5,877 nucleotides of DNA from Parvularcula sp039033795 (GTDB taxonomy: Bacteria > Pseudomonadota > Alphaproteobacteria > Caulobacterales > Parvularculaceae), in contig JBCCBY010000198.1 of assembly GCA_039033795.1 (NCBI GenBank), forward strand, positions 1 to 5,877. The letters run 5' to 3'. Numbering within the stretch: position 1 is the first letter of the stretch; each line of letters begins with the position of its first letter. Under the pieces are notes generated by a model. That model was not told where the DNA came from. It did no database searches and saw only the letters and a program-made list of their open reading frames with translations. This document shows positions 1-5,597 of this stretch, piece by piece. The position numbers and the translations under genes are program-made.

Positions 1-174
1 ATCGCTTTCAAGAAGGGTCGTTGACGTCATGCCAGGCCCCATAAACCGCGGGTCATCACACTCGCCATCGTTCGACCACGTGCTTGAATCGTCTCCGAAA
101 TCGATAGCTTGACCGACAGCAGCCTGGGAAGCCATCAAGCTCAAAGCCAGCAAAGTCGACAATAAAAGCTGCAT
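1..174 (-). CDS. Secreted protein with FGDDSS/DGECDDPRF motif, N-terminal 58 residues (cut by left edge)
   Basis: The reading frame starts at ATG 174-172 and stays open to the window edge, giving 58 residues. A Shine-Dalgarno GGGGAGG (184-190 on the plus strand) sits 9 nt upstream and supports this start. Residues 1-23 form a classic Sec signal peptide: a leucine/alanine-rich core followed by a small-residue stretch ending VGQA. The mature part begins IDFGDDSSTWSNDGECDDPRF and continues MGPGMT, with one cysteine at residue 39. From memory, this acidic Trp/Gly/Cys motif recurs in small periplasmic or secreted proteins of alphaproteobacteria, often followed by a second cysteine (a possible disulfide partner) that would lie outside this window. 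No biochemical function is known to me. The gene follows the rpsI terminator on the same strand, so it is probably transcribed separately from the ribosomal operon. The gene call is firm; the role is unknown. Confidence 0.8.
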   Translation of the reverse strand, partial: MQLLLSTLLALSLMASQAAVGQAIDFGDDSSTWSNDGECDDPRFMGPGMTSTTLLESD

Positions 175-315
175 GAATCTCGACCTCCCCAACGGCGTTT
201 CATCCGACAAATTGGTCGCACTCAAGCCTCTGAAGAGCAACACCTAATGTCGCGACGCGCGCTGAACAGACCAAATCGACTGAATCACTGAATTTTCATA
301 ATGATACCGAGCTTT

Positions 316-333
316 CCGATACCATATTATCGG
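316..333. promoter_or_regulatory. 18-bp inverted repeat upstream of the secreted-protein gene (candidate operator)
   Basis: CCGATA (316-321), spacer CCATAT, and TATCGG (328-333) form a perfect 6-6-6 inverted repeat. It sits between the rpsI terminator and the secreted-protein gene on the minus strand, about 140 bp upstream of that gene's ATG. Its arms resemble those of the repeat at 1520-1537 (both fit CGRTA, 6 nt, TAYCG). The flanking 175-353 otherwise shows no promoter I would commit to. Confidence 0.3.
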
Positions 334-353
334 CTCGATCAACGCACAGCGTC

Positions 354-380
354 AAAAAAAGCCCGCCGGAAGGCGGGCTT
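354..380 (-). terminator. Rho-independent terminator of the rplM-rpsI operon
   Basis: On the minus strand a 7-bp perfect GC stem (GCCCGCC, plus-strand arms 361-367 and 372-378) encloses the tetraloop TTCC and is followed by a run of seven T (plus-strand A tract 354-360). Two flanking A:T pairs can extend the stem to 9 bp. It lies 28 nt past the rpsI stop codon. It has no T tract in the plus direction, so it should act only on minus-strand transcripts. Confidence 0.93.
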
Positions 381-407
381 GTTGAGGGCCTTGTGCTGGC
401 ACAAACC

Positions 408-917
408 TTAGCGCTTGGAGAACTGGAAGCTTCGGCGCGCTTTCGCTTTACCATATTTCTTCCGCTCCACCGCACGGCTGTCCCGGGTGAGGAAGCCGCC
501 TTTTTTCAGCACAGCCCGAAGGCCAGGCTCATAATAGGTCAGGGCACGGGAGATTCCGTGGCGCACTGCACCGGCCTGTCCCGATGGACCTGAACCCTTC
601 ACGGTGCAGACCACATCGAACTGATCGAGGCGCTCTGCTGCTTCCAAAGGCTGGCGGAGCACCATCTGAAGGACCGGACGGCCAAAATACTCCGTGTAGT
701 CTTTTTTATTCACGGTGATCTTACCCGAACCAGGTTTGATCCAAACGCGCGCCACCGCGGTTTTCCGCTTTCCCGTTGCGTAGGAACGCCCAAGCTCATC
801 GATTTTGGGCTCCGCGAGCACAACAGTCTCTTCGTCTGAACCGAGTGCTTGTTCACTGATAACGCCGGCGTCTTCAGCCAGCTCTTTGAGGCTATCGAGG
901 CCTTGGGTCTCACTCAT
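408..917 (-). CDS. rpsI: 30S ribosomal protein S9, with acidic N-terminal extension
   Basis: This is ribosomal protein uS9 of the small-subunit head, whose C-terminal tail reaches the P-site tRNA anticodon region. The product has 169 residues, against about 130 in E. coli. The conserved core starts near residue 43 (GRSYATGKRKTAVARVW) and carries KPGSGKITVN, the YFGRP segment, the RQPLE segment, GSGPSGQAGAVRHGISRAL and the terminal QFSKR, which is the invariant tRNA-contacting tail. Residues 1-42 form an extension rich in Glu and Asp, as seen in many alphaproteobacterial S9 proteins. ATG 917 is preceded by GAGGAG (plus-strand 927-932) at 9 nt spacing. The gene lies 17 nt downstream of rplM, the usual L13-S9 order, and ends just before a strong terminator. 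Translation is probably coordinated with rplM, because the Shine-Dalgarno lies within 3 nt of the rplM stop codon. Confidence 0.98.
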   Translation of the reverse strand: MSETQGLDSLKELAEDAGVISEQALGSDEETVVLAEPKIDELGRSYATGKRKTAVARVWIKPGSGKITVNKKDYTEYFGRPVLQMVLRQPLEAAERLDQFDVVCTVKGSGPSGQAGAVRHGISRALTYYEPGLRAVLKKGGFLTRDSRAVERKKYGKAKARRSFQFSKR

Positions 918-934
918 GATCCGTCGCTCCTCGT

Positions 935-1417
935 TTAGCCGCGCGGGGTGTTTTTGGAATTCATTGCTGCGATATCCAGCGTTTCGGGCTTTTGCGCCTG
1001 ATGCGGATGATCTGGACCAGCATAAACGTGCAAATTCTTGAATTGCTTGCGTGCCAACGGACTTTCCTTAGGCAACATGCGCTGCACAGCTTTTTGCAAG
1101 ACCCGCTCTGGGAATCGGCCGTCGAGCACTTTGTCCGCGGTGCGCGATTTGATGCCGCCCGGGTAACCGGTGTGCCAGTAATAGGTCTGCTGCGTCCGCT
1201 TGCGGCCCGTGAAAGCAACCTTTTCGGCGTTGACCACAATGACATTGTCACCGTCATCAACGTTCGGGGTGAAGGTCGGCAAGTGTTTGCCGCGCAAACG
1301 CATGGCGATGATGGAAGCGAGCCGTCCGACGACGAGGTTTTCAGCGTCGATCAGGATCCACTTTTTCTCCACGTCAGCGGGCTTGGTGTTGTAGGTGCGC
1401 GAGGCGTCGGTCTGCAT
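935..1417 (-). CDS. rplM: 50S ribosomal protein L13
   Basis: This is ribosomal protein uL13, an early-assembling 23S rRNA-binding protein of the large subunit. The 160-residue product matches the family throughout: KKWILIDAENLVVGRLAS near residues 18-35, LRGKHLPTFTP, DDGDNVIVVNAEKVAFTGRK, the YYWHTGYPGGIK signature, then FPERVLQKAVQRMLPK and LHVYAGPDHPHQAQKPE. It is about 18 residues longer than E. coli L13 (142), with additions at the N-terminus and a short tail ending NSKNTPRG. ATG 1417 is preceded by GAGGA (plus-strand 1426-1430) 8 nt upstream. It is the first gene of the rplM-rpsI operon. In E. coli and other bacteria this operon can be autoregulated by L13 at its mRNA leader; whether that holds here cannot be read from the sequence. 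Confidence 0.98.
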   Translation of the reverse strand: MQTDASRTYNTKPADVEKKWILIDAENLVVGRLASIIAMRLRGKHLPTFTPNVDDGDNVIVVNAEKVAFTGRKRTQQTYYWHTGYPGGIKSRTADKVLDGRFPERVLQKAVQRMLPKESPLARKQFKNLHVYAGPDHPHQAQKPETLDIAAMNSKNTPRG

Positions 1418-1449
1418 CGCTCTTTTCCTCGGTTAAATGTTGAGCGCGG

Positions 1450-1478
1450 CCTTTGGCGAGATGATGCAAAGCTGTCAA
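1450..1478 (-). promoter_or_regulatory. Possible sigma-70 promoter of rplM-rpsI (only the -35 is convincing)
   Basis: The minus strand carries a perfect TTGACA (plus-strand 1473-1478), 55 nt upstream of the rplM ATG. This is the expected place for the main promoter of a highly expressed ribosomal operon. At 17-nt spacing the -10 hexamer would be CAAAGG (1450-1455), a poor match, so only the -35 element is well supported. Assignment to rplM is inferred from position. Confidence 0.35.
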
Positions 1479-1519
1479 CACTTACGCGAAAAAAGACGCG
1501 ATATCAGTGCCTTGTAAAT

Positions 1520-1537
1520 ACGGTAAAATAATACCGT
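1520..1537. promoter_or_regulatory. 18-bp inverted repeat in the rplM / lipoprotein divergent region (candidate operator)
   Basis: ACGGTA (1520-1525), a 6-nt A/T spacer AAATAA, and TACCGT (1532-1537) form a perfect 6-6-6 inverted repeat. It lies in an A/T-rich island roughly 100 bp from both divergent starts (rplM at 1417, lipoprotein at 1637). The symmetry and position suggest a binding site for a dimeric regulator. The regulator is unidentified, and a chance palindrome cannot be excluded. Confidence 0.35.
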
Positions 1538-1636
1538 CTTTGGGCAAAAGGGTTGATCCACCTGCCTTTTTCGTAACCTGGCCAAGTCGACCAGCGTTCG
1601 CTTTAACGTCGCGAAGAGCCATGAGCTGGACCAACC

Positions 1637-2713
1637 ATGACCAATCGCCTGCGCCCCGCCGCTTTATCCATCCTGCTGCTCGCTGCATGCGCAGAGGACG
1701 CATCGCAAACCCCAAGCGCCGATGACGCAACCGCTCCGCCTGCTGCACCGGCGGGACCTGCGGTTGTCCGCAGCTCCCTCACGCTTGGCACTTTTGACGG
1801 AGCCGTGACGGATCTCGCTCTTTACGAAGCGCCGGCCTTCGGTTTCCAAGGCGCGGTCATCGCAGCCAATGACACCGCTGGCATCGCCGTGATCCGGGTC
1901 GATGGGGGAGATGCAACAAACTGGATCCCCGACCCCCTCGTTCAACGCCTTGATATCACCTACGCGATTGATGCTGATGCGGGCAGTATTCTGGCGCTCA
2001 GCAATGGGGGAAACCTCACCGCCTATGCGCTTGACGGAACGGCGTTGACCTCCATCGATGTACCGGGGGGCAACGCCGATGATATCTGCGCGTCGGGCAA
2101 CTTGGCCGCCGTCCTTGTTGACGGTGACATTCAGATTGTTGAGGTGGGCACGGATAATGACGGGCAAGCCACGCTTTCGCTCGGTACCCTGATCGAGGTT
2201 GGTGTTGCCGATGCGTGCGACGCAACCGGGTCGGGCTTTTTCTTCACCGATGCGGAGACGCAACGCACGCTCGACAGTGAAGGAAATCTTGAAACAGCCC
2301 CGGAAATCGGCATCACGGAGCCCGTCATCTCCAGCGGCGGCCAAGCGGTTGGCGTGAGCGGGATCAACGGCATGCTTTCGGTGAATGGCACTTCGCTCTT
2401 GGTACAGACGGCTGATGACACACCGGTCTTGCCTCGCTTGGTCGAGGCCACGGGCGGCAATTATGGAGGCGTCCTTCGCGATGGGGCGGTGTTGGTTCTC
2501 GACGACAACAACACACTTCACTTGATCCCGTGGAGCGGCGCCGCCACCGCGGTGGGAATTCAGCCAGTCTCAGACAGCAAACGGCCCACTGAGATGATGC
2601 TGCCGGACACCATTGAATTGCCCCCCGCTGCAGAGCAGGCGCCTGCCTTCACGCCTGAGCTGGAAGGTCCGCAGTTCGAGGTCTTGGAACCGCCCGCACC
2701 GCCGGGACAGTGA
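1637..2713 (+). CDS. Lipoprotein of unknown function, possibly beta-propeller-like
   Basis: The 358-residue product starts with a short basic N-terminus (MTNRLRP), a hydrophobic core and a lipobox LAAC at residues 15-18, so Cys18 should be lipidated by Lgt and cleaved by signal peptidase II. The residue after Cys is Ala rather than Asp, which favours outer-membrane sorting. Residues 21-42 form a low-complexity Ala/Pro/Thr linker. Residues about 45-305 contain repeated beta-strand-and-turn units (AVIAANDTAGIAVIRVDGG, SILALSNGGNLTAYALDG, LAAVLVDGDIQIVEV, AVLVLDDNNTLHLIPW). These suggest a beta-propeller and faintly recall the 3-phytase-type propeller, but I see no calcium/phosphate-binding signature that would justify calling an enzyme. 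Two further cysteines (151, 194) might form a disulfide. The tail from about 324 is Pro/Glu-rich and probably unstructured; the last 21 codons overlap ctaA on the other strand. The Shine-Dalgarno is weak (CTGGA just upstream). An out-of-frame ATG at 1621 is not a rival start. Confidence 0.85.
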   Translation: MTNRLRPAALSILLLAACAEDASQTPSADDATAPPAAPAGPAVVRSSLTLGTFDGAVTDLALYEAPAFGFQGAVIAANDTAGIAVIRVDGGDATNWIPDPLVQRLDITYAIDADAGSILALSNGGNLTAYALDGTALTSIDVPGGNADDICASGNLAAVLVDGDIQIVEVGTDNDGQATLSLGTLIEVGVADACDATGSGFFFTDAETQRTLDSEGNLETAPEIGITEPVISSGGQAVGVSGINGMLSVNGTSLLVQTADDTPVLPRLVEATGGNYGGVLRDGAVLVLDDNNTLHLIPWSGAATAVGIQPVSDSKRPTEMMLPDTIELPPAAEQAPAFTPELEGPQFEVLEPPAPPGQ

Positions 2714-3728
2714 CGCCGTAAACCGCCACCGCCACGGTACCAAGGATCAAAAGCGCGCCGGCCTGGTGCGCGAGCCCAAGCCAAAGGGGCACAGCCGCCA
2801 CGATCGTCCATATGCCGAGCATCACCTGAAGAGCAACCACACCACCAACCGCCGCGGCGAGGCGATGGTGCCCAAGACGGACAGCGCGCCATACGAAGGC
2901 AATGGCCACGGCCACGACAACATAGGCCATGGTGCGATGATTAAACTGCACCGCCTCGATCCGCTCAAACAGATCAAGAAAGGCGGGGTTCTGGCCAAAA
3001 TACCCGGCAGGTACGAACCGACCATCCATCAACGGCCAGGAATTGTACGTGCTGCCCGCACGCAAGCCCGCGACAAAGGCGCCGAGCACAATCTGCACGG
3101 ATGACACAGCCAAAAGAGACAACGCCAGCCGGCCGAGCAAAGGGTCTACGGACCCAAAAAACCCGCGAGGTCTCACAAGCGCCACGGCCTGCCAGACAAC
3201 AAATGTGAAGAGAACAAGCGCCGTGGACAGATGCAAGGCCAAGCGATACTGGCTGACATCAACCCGTTCAGACAGGCCTGAGCTGACCATGTACCAGCCA
3301 ATCGCACCCTGAAGACCAATCAGCAAAAAAAGCCCCGGTAAACGCCAGCGAAGGGCGCCCTGAACCCGGCCCTGAACCCAAAAGACGATCATCGGGATAA
3401 AGAACGCAAGACCAATAAACCGGCCCAAATTGCGATGCCCCCACTCCCACCAGAAGATGAACTTGAACTCGTCGAGGGTCATGCCAGCATTAACGCGCGC
3501 GTATTCTGGTATCTCGCGATAAAGAGCAAACGCATGTTCCCAGTCCGCGAATGAGAGGGGCGGCAACGTCCCCATGACAAGGTCCCATTCGGTGATCGAC
3601 AGACCAGAATCCGTCAGCCGTGTCGCCCCGCCGATCACCACCATCAAAGCGATGAGCCCCGCCATGGCGAATAGCCACAGGGCCACGGGGCGCGATGAGG
3701 GGTTCTGAATTTCCGTCACGCCGCGCAT
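2649..3728 (-). CDS. ctaA: Heme A synthase, COX15/CtaA family
   Basis: CtaA oxidises the C8 methyl of heme O to a formyl group, giving heme A for aa3-type cytochrome oxidase, in the cytoplasmic membrane. From ATG 3728 the product is 359 residues. It contains GGATRLTDSGLSITEWD near the N-terminus, EFKFIFWWEWGHR at 87-99, LALHLSTAL around His166, a YNSWPLMDG segment, VQFNHRTMAY around His264 and GLAHQAGALLIL around His321. The four histidines are those expected to ligate heme, and about eight hydrophobic segments fit the eight-helix fold. A longer form starts with TTG at 3755 (368 residues), with GAGG only 4 nt upstream. I prefer the ATG, which has GGTG about 8 nt upstream and leaves more room for divergent promoters. 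The 3' end overlaps the lipoprotein gene by 65 bp tail-to-tail. The enzyme call is firm; the start is less so. Confidence 0.95.
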   Translation of the reverse strand: MRGVTEIQNPSSRPVALWLFAMAGLIALMVVIGGATRLTDSGLSITEWDLVMGTLPPLSFADWEHAFALYREIPEYARVNAGMTLDEFKFIFWWEWGHRNLGRFIGLAFFIPMIVFWVQGRVQGALRWRLPGLFLLIGLQGAIGWYMVSSGLSERVDVSQYRLALHLSTALVLFTFVVWQAVALVRPRGFFGSVDPLLGRLALSLLAVSSVQIVLGAFVAGLRAGSTYNSWPLMDGRFVPAGYFGQNPAFLDLFERIEAVQFNHRTMAYVVVAVAIAFVWRAVRLGHHRLAAAVGGVVALQVMLGIWTIVAAVPLWLGLAHQAGALLILGTVAVAVYGVTVPAVRAVPRPRTADLPAQA

Positions 3729-3784
3729 ATAGTCGACACCAACAGGTTGGCCCAAGAGGCCTCATCGTCACGGGAGTTCAAGCC

Positions 3785-3988
3785 ATGGAGCCGCGCCACA
3801 AAAAGCTCATTGCCGCGTTCGGCCTGATGCCAGCGCTGATGCTCTATGTTGGTGTTGTTCTGTTCATTGCCGATTTCATACCCGATCACTGGGCCTCGGA
3901 CTTGATCTTTTACGTGATCGCCGGAACCGCTTGGGCTTTTCCGCTCAAGCCGGTCTTTATCTGGATGAACACACCCAAAGACAGTTGA
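3785..3988 (+). CDS. Small two-helix membrane protein, DUF2842 family
   Basis: From ATG 3785 the gene encodes 67 residues. The Shine-Dalgarno GGGAG (3772-3776) lies 8 nt before this ATG; the frame is open further upstream to 3695, but that would run back into ctaA and has no supporting signal. The product has a basic start (MEPRHKK), a first membrane helix at about 8-30, a short polar loop (PDHWASD) and a second helix at about 39-60. It ends in the conserved-looking AGTAWAFPLKPVFIWM. This layout and tail match DUF2842, a short alphaproteobacterial inner-membrane family of unknown function. It is divergent from ctaA with a 56-bp gap, which must hold both promoters, and it converges on the acetyltransferase gene with a single base between the two stop codons. 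Confidence 0.85.
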   Translation: MEPRHKKLIAAFGLMPALMLYVGVVLFIADFIPDHWASDLIFYVIAGTAWAFPLKPVFIWMNTPKDS

Positions 3989-3989
3989 T

Positions 3990-4484
3990 CTAAAGCTCGA
4001 ATTTTTTGCGAACACGGTCGATCAACACGCCATTGTTGAGTGGCACACCCACCACCCGGTCGTAGTCGTCAAATCCCAACCGCTGATAAAAGGCGAGGCC
4101 GCCCTTGTTATCGGCGCGAATGGTGGCGTCGATCGCAAAGAGCCCCGCCTTGCGGGCCGCAACGCACGTTGCTTCGAAAAGCCTCCGCCCGATGCCGCGT
4201 CCTGTGTGCTGAACATTGGCGAAGGTGGCGATAGAGCCCCAACCGTGTGGCATACGATCATCGGGTAATGGGGCGAAGAGACCCTGGAAACCCAGCAATT
4301 GATGATCCTCCGTCGCCGCAAAACAGGAGATTATGCTGGGCGAGCTGATGTAACTCGCCTCCATGGCCAGAGGGGTAAACGCCGTTTCATAGGCTGTTGT
4401 CCCGCCCCGTTCGATAATCTCATTCAGCAACGCTGCCATCTCCGCAGCATCCGACGACACAACGGGGCGAACACTGATGGTCAT
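3990..4484 (-). CDS. GNAT-family N-acetyltransferase
   Basis: The product is a 164-residue single-domain GNAT enzyme, which transfers acetyl from acetyl-CoA to an amine; the substrate cannot be told from the sequence. The start begins TISVRPVVSSDAAEMAALLN, the usual first strand and helix. The acetyl-CoA pyrophosphate loop is QHTGRGIG (residues 92-99), fitting Q/R-x-x-G-x-G. The closing motif IRADNKGGLAFYQRLGFDDY (123-142) is the typical beta5/alpha4 region. The N-terminal ERGGTTAYETAFTP segment is shared with a common alphaproteobacterial subgroup, some members of which act on amino acids or their analogues; that link is only suggestive. An in-frame ATG at 4490 exists, but GAGGGA directly abuts it, so 4484 is the better start. 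The gene lies 95 bp downstream of the LysM gene on the same strand with no clear terminator between, so co-transcription is possible. Confidence 0.93.
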   Translation of the reverse strand: MTISVRPVVSSDAAEMAALLNEIIERGGTTAYETAFTPLAMEASYISSPSIISCFAATEDHQLLGFQGLFAPLPDDRMPHGWGSIATFANVQHTGRGIGRRLFEATCVAARKAGLFAIDATIRADNKGGLAFYQRLGFDDYDRVVGVPLNNGVLIDRVRKKFEL

Positions 4485-4490
4485 ATCCAT

Positions 4491-4496
4491 TCCCTC
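4491..4496 (-). promoter_or_regulatory. Shine-Dalgarno deciding the acetyltransferase start
   Basis: GAGGGA on the minus strand lies 6 nt from the ATG at 4484 but has no spacing at all from the ATG at 4490. Normal ribosome-binding geometry therefore selects the shorter product, which lacks the first two residues (MD) of the longest frame. Confidence 0.7.
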
Positions 4497-4579
4497 GCGA
4501 TTGTTGCTGTGCCCTGCCCGAACGTCCCGATCGATGCAGAGATTGCACGCCCGTGACGCGGGGATAGGAAAGCGGATGG

Positions 4580-5518
4580 CTAGTTGCCGCCCTCCGCCTC
4601 TTCGGAATCGGGGACACGGAAGATCTGCCCCGGATAAATCAAGTCGGGATCGCGGATTTGCCCTTGGTTGGCCTCATAAATGACGGTGTATTGAAAGCCG
4701 CTGCCGTAAGCACGGCGGGCGATCACCCAGAGATTGTTGCCCGGCTGAACGATCACATTGCCATTGCTGAACACAATGTCTTCCTGGCGTGCCTGCTCAA
4801 AGGGCACTTCGATGGCGTATTTGGGACGCCCCTCTTCATCGAGTTGCACAATTTGCAACGTGTAGCGGCCCGGTGCGAGGCGTCCGGTCACCTGCCATGT
4901 GCCTCGCTCATCAACTTGGGTTTGCTCGACAGGGCGACCATTTGCGAAGATCTGCACGACCATGCCCTCTTCGGCGCGACCAGCAAGAATAACATTGCCT
5001 TCCCGGTCATAATCGATCGTGTCGATCGACAACGGGCCGAGGCTTGGATCTATTGGCGCGGATCGCTGCAGCACGGTCGTGGTCCCGCCGGGCGTTGTGC
5101 GCAGGACCACCGGTCCCTGATCATCGCCTTCGGGCACATACATAATCACCGACTCTTCACCGATGATCGTCATGCCATCAGCAATCTGGCGCAGCGTCAT
5201 CTCGACTGTTCCGCTTTCGAGTGGTGTGTCCACCGCCATGGCAAATGTACCATCTGGTCCAATCGGCTCCTCGGAAAGGAGCTCACCATTGGCGAAAAGC
5301 TGGGCGGTCCCGCCTGGCTCTCCTCGTCCAGCAATGGTCGCAAAGCCGTCGCGCGTGACGCGGACAAGATCAAACGTGGGCGGGATGATGCTTGGTTCTT
5401 CTTCGACCTCGACTTCCTCACTCACGTCGAGTTCAATCGGTAGCCGGTCTCGGTTCATGCTGTACCAAACCGCAGCACCAATACCGATGAGAATCAGAAC
5501 AATCGCAAAAACGCGCAT
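4580..5518 (-). CDS. Membrane-anchored LysM protein with two Ig-like repeats
   Basis: The 312-residue product probably sits in the inner membrane with its body in the periplasm, bound to peptidoglycan. Residues 3-19 (VFAIVLILIGIGAAVWY) form one uncleaved signal anchor. An acidic linker follows (30-42, EEVEVEEEP). Two related beta-rich units come next, about 50-113 and 167-228: they share the pattern R-D/E-G, AGR, Q-L/I-FANG, G-T-F/W, and resemble bacterial Ig-like domains. The C-terminal domain is LysM (about 254-303): VIVQPGNNLWVIARRAYGSG, then YEANQGQIRDPDLIYPGQIFRVP, with the usual N-x-L-W-x-I-A and I-x-P-G-Q signatures. No hydrolase domain is present, so it is more likely a binding or scaffold protein than an enzyme. 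ATG 5518 has AAGAGG (5524-5529) 5 nt upstream. It is divergent from the LOG-family gene, 79 bp away. Architecture is confident; the physiological role is not known. Confidence 0.93.
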   Translation of the reverse strand: MRVFAIVLILIGIGAAVWYSMNRDRLPIELDVSEEVEVEEEPSIIPPTFDLVRVTRDGFATIAGRGEPGGTAQLFANGELLSEEPIGPDGTFAMAVDTPLESGTVEMTLRQIADGMTIIGEESVIMYVPEGDDQGPVVLRTTPGGTTTVLQRSAPIDPSLGPLSIDTIDYDREGNVILAGRAEEGMVVQIFANGRPVEQTQVDERGTWQVTGRLAPGRYTLQIVQLDEEGRPKYAIEVPFEQARQEDIVFSNGNVIVQPGNNLWVIARRAYGSGFQYTVIYEANQGQIRDPDLIYPGQIFRVPDSEEAEGGN

Positions 5519-5533
5519 GGGAGCCTCTTATCT

Positions 5534-5568
5534 CCTGCCTTAACAGAGTTCTGCTACGTCTTGGCAGG
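5534..5568. repeat. 6-bp inverted repeat in the LysM / LOG divergent region
   Basis: CCTGCC (5534-5539) and GGCAGG (5563-5568) are perfect inverted arms 23 nt apart inside the 79-bp region between the two divergent starts. It could be an operator or a weak hairpin in either leader. The arms are short and the loop long, so chance is a reasonable explanation. Confidence 0.25.
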
Positions 5569-5587
5569 GGCCGCAACCGGCGCCAAC

Positions 5588-5592
5588 GGAGG
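5588..5592 (+). promoter_or_regulatory. Shine-Dalgarno of the LOG-family gene
   Basis: GGAGG lies 5 nt upstream of ATG 5598, a strong ribosome-binding site that fixes the start of the truncated gene. Confidence 0.8.
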
Positions 5593-5597
5593 TTTTG

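Noticed and set aside
81..290. Three GANTC (CcrM methylation) sites near the left end
   Set aside because: This is only slightly above random expectation for a 5-bp degenerate site; no clustering at a promoter can be argued.
1489..1500. Small CGCG...CGCG hairpin near the rplM leader (with the preceding bases from 1485)
   Set aside because: The arms are only 4 bp and self-palindromic, so the pairing is not informative.
992..1531. 179-codon open frame on the plus strand opposite rplM
   Set aside because: It is antisense to L13, whose conservation determines the sequence; the frame has no motif of its own.
1664..2521. 285-codon open frame on the minus strand opposite the lipoprotein gene
   Set aside because: It has no recognisable domain, signal or Shine-Dalgarno, and its product is an Arg/Asp/Ile-rich mixture typical of an antisense shadow. 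The plus-strand frame has a clear lipobox and ordered beta-rich repeats.
2613..3104. 163-codon open frame on the plus strand across the lipoprotein end and ctaA
   Set aside because: It covers parts of two real genes in a different frame or strand and gives a Lys/Arg/His-rich product without any domain.
3695..3784. Upstream extension of the DUF2842 frame by 30 codons
   Set aside because: The extension would start inside ctaA, encodes polar sequence unlike the family, and bypasses the good Shine-Dalgarno at 3772-3776.
4485..4579. Possible terminator hairpin between the LysM and acetyltransferase genes
   Set aside because: Only a 4-bp CCCG/CGGG stem is visible and no T tract follows on the minus strand.
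4658..5443. 261-codon open frame on the plus strand opposite the LysM gene
   Set aside because: The minus strand encodes an unmistakable LysM domain and Ig-like repeats over the same DNA. The antisense product shows no family motif and is rich in His/Arg, as expected of a shadow frame.
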